This document shows positions 15,109 to 15,564 of a stretch of 15,564 bases of DNA, in pieces. Origin of the DNA: CAVDAL01 sp963606965 (GTDB taxonomy: Bacteria; Actinomycetota; Coriobacteriia; Coriobacteriales; QAMH01). The notes below the pieces were generated by a model. That model saw only the letters and a program-made list of their open reading frames with translations, was not told where the DNA came from and searched no databases. Position 1 is the first letter of the stretch. Every line of letters begins with the position of its first letter. The position numbers were made by a program, and so were the translations under genes. The stretch is from the NCBI GenBank assembly GCA_963606965.1, contig CAVDAL010000081.1, forward strand, positions 1 to 15,564, read 5' to 3'.

Positions 15109-15327
15109 CGGACGCAATTTGCGCATAGGCCTATACCGCGCTGCTTGCAAATAATGGCCTTAAACCTCCCTAGGTCTTTGCAAACACGCTTTATATAAAA
15201 AAATTATGCCAGCAAAAGTTTGACAAATGCACAAACAAATTAACTCTTTGTTGGCACTTACTGCAATTCTTGCTCGATATTTGAGTAGAATGTTTATAGA
15301 TAAAAATTGACTGAAGTCAGGTAACTT
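15109..15327 (+). other. Intergenic region between pit and response regulator
   Basis: This 219-nt spacer holds no ORF with a credible start. After pit there is a ten-base palindrome (ATAGGCCTAT, within 15125-15134) and a weak GGCCT/AGGTC pairing (15156-15176), but no stable hairpin with a T run, so I do not call a terminator. TTGCAAA occurs twice, at 15145 and 15178, 33 bp apart. An A-rich tract follows (TTTATATAAAAAAATTATG region). TTGACA at 15220-15225 resembles a -35 but has no good -10 at the right distance. Confidence 0.6.
15286..15291 (+). promoter_or_regulatory. Possible -10 box for the response regulator
   Basis: TAGAAT matches five of six consensus bases and lies 36 nt before the ATG, so a transcript would have a leader of about 30 nt containing the AGGT ribosome site. 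No convincing -35 is seen 16-18 bp upstream. Tentative. Confidence 0.3.
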
Positions 15328-15564
15328 ATGATTTATTATGTTGAAGACGATCCGAATGTTCGAGATTTAACTTTGTATGCATTGCACCAAGCGAACTTAG
15401 AAGCAAAAGGCTTTGCTTGTGGGCGTGACTTTTTTGACGAATGCAAAAATGAACTTCCAAAACTTGTGCTTTTAGACATCATGTTGCCTGATGAAGATGG
15501 CTTGGAAATCTTGGCAAAGATTCGCGATAATTCGCAAATGCATTCAATTCCTGTAATGATGCTT
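15328..15564 (+). CDS. Response regulator receiver domain, N-terminal part (truncated by window edge)
   Basis: The first 79 codons are present and the gene runs off the right edge. The receiver fold is clear: MIYYVEDDPNVRDL gives the acidic pair Asp 7/Asp 8, and LVLLDIMLPDEDGLEIL gives the phosphoacceptor Asp 50 in its usual context. The sequence stops at IPVMML, just before the conserved Thr/Ser. The ATG at 15328 has AGGT about 7 nt upstream. The output domain is not seen. OmpR/PhoB-type winged helix is the most likely, judged by similarity of the N-terminus to such regulators in Coriobacteriia. Its position after pit invites a phosphate-control role, but the gap between them means co-transcription is unproven. 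A sensor kinase would be expected further right. Confidence 0.9.
   Translation, partial: MIYYVEDDPNVRDLTLYALHQANLEAKGFACGRDFFDECKNELPKLVLLDIMLPDEDGLEILAKIRDNSQMHSIPVMML

Noticed and set aside
15109..15190. Terminator after pit
   Set aside because: Only short weak pairings (ATAGGCCTAT, GGCCT/AGGTC) are present and no T run follows them.
1..15564. CRISPR arrays, insertion sequences, tRNA or rRNA genes, prophage or toxin-antitoxin genes
   Set aside because: I looked for long direct repeats, transposase-like proteins, terminal inverted repeats and tRNA-like folds and saw none. All large frames belong to housekeeping families.

Overview
The window reads as ordinary chromosome from a low-GC actinobacterium. 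I estimate GC in the low-to-mid 40s per cent from a few rows only. The best fit is class Coriobacteriia. The reasons are the uvrC-rapZ-yvcK-whiA order, a RapZ P-loop with the actinobacterial-style GxSGAGR sequence, and a response regulator whose N-terminus resembles coriobacterial OmpR-type regulators. The genus cannot be fixed from sequence alone. Nine genes on the minus strand and two on the plus strand fill almost the whole window.

Minus strand, in order of transcription (right to left). htpG (13768-11855) is a single gene ending at a strong hairpin terminator (11781-11820). Beyond that terminator come cca (tRNA CCA addition), galE (UDP-sugar 4-epimerase), two genes for a heterodimeric ABC exporter, a WecA/TagO-type polyprenyl-phosphate GlcNAc-1-phosphate transferase, uvrC (excision repair), rapZ, yvcK and whiA. 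The last runs off the left edge. Most junctions overlap or are very short (galE/ABC 8 nt, ABC/ABC TAATG, wecA/uvrC 20-nt overlap, rapZ/yvcK TAATG, yvcK/whiA 22-nt overlap), so much of the strand is translationally coupled. Longer gaps before galE, wecA and rapZ leave room for internal promoters. The wecA, rapZ and cca upstream regions each contain a TATACT -10-like box.

Plus strand. A 287-nt intergenic region separates htpG from the divergent pit gene, a PiT-family phosphate permease (14056-15108). A 219-nt gap follows, and then the first 79 codons of a response regulator (15328 to the right edge). The htpG-pit spacer is the least ordinary part of the window. It holds eight TTGTAA/TTACAA hexamers within 176 bp, several 11-bp-phased direct repeats like PHO boxes, three inverted repeats, and a 16-bp palindrome followed by a T run just before pit.

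Together the minus-strand genes cover envelope polysaccharide precursors (galE, wecA, possibly the exporter), tRNA maturation, DNA repair and cell-wall/carbon control (rapZ, yvcK, whiA). The plus-strand pair suggests phosphate uptake next to a two-component regulator. I found no mobile element, CRISPR array, RNA gene or clearly undescribed multi-gene system. The strongest leads are the repeat-dense htpG-pit spacer and the apparently leaderless starts of cca and wecA.
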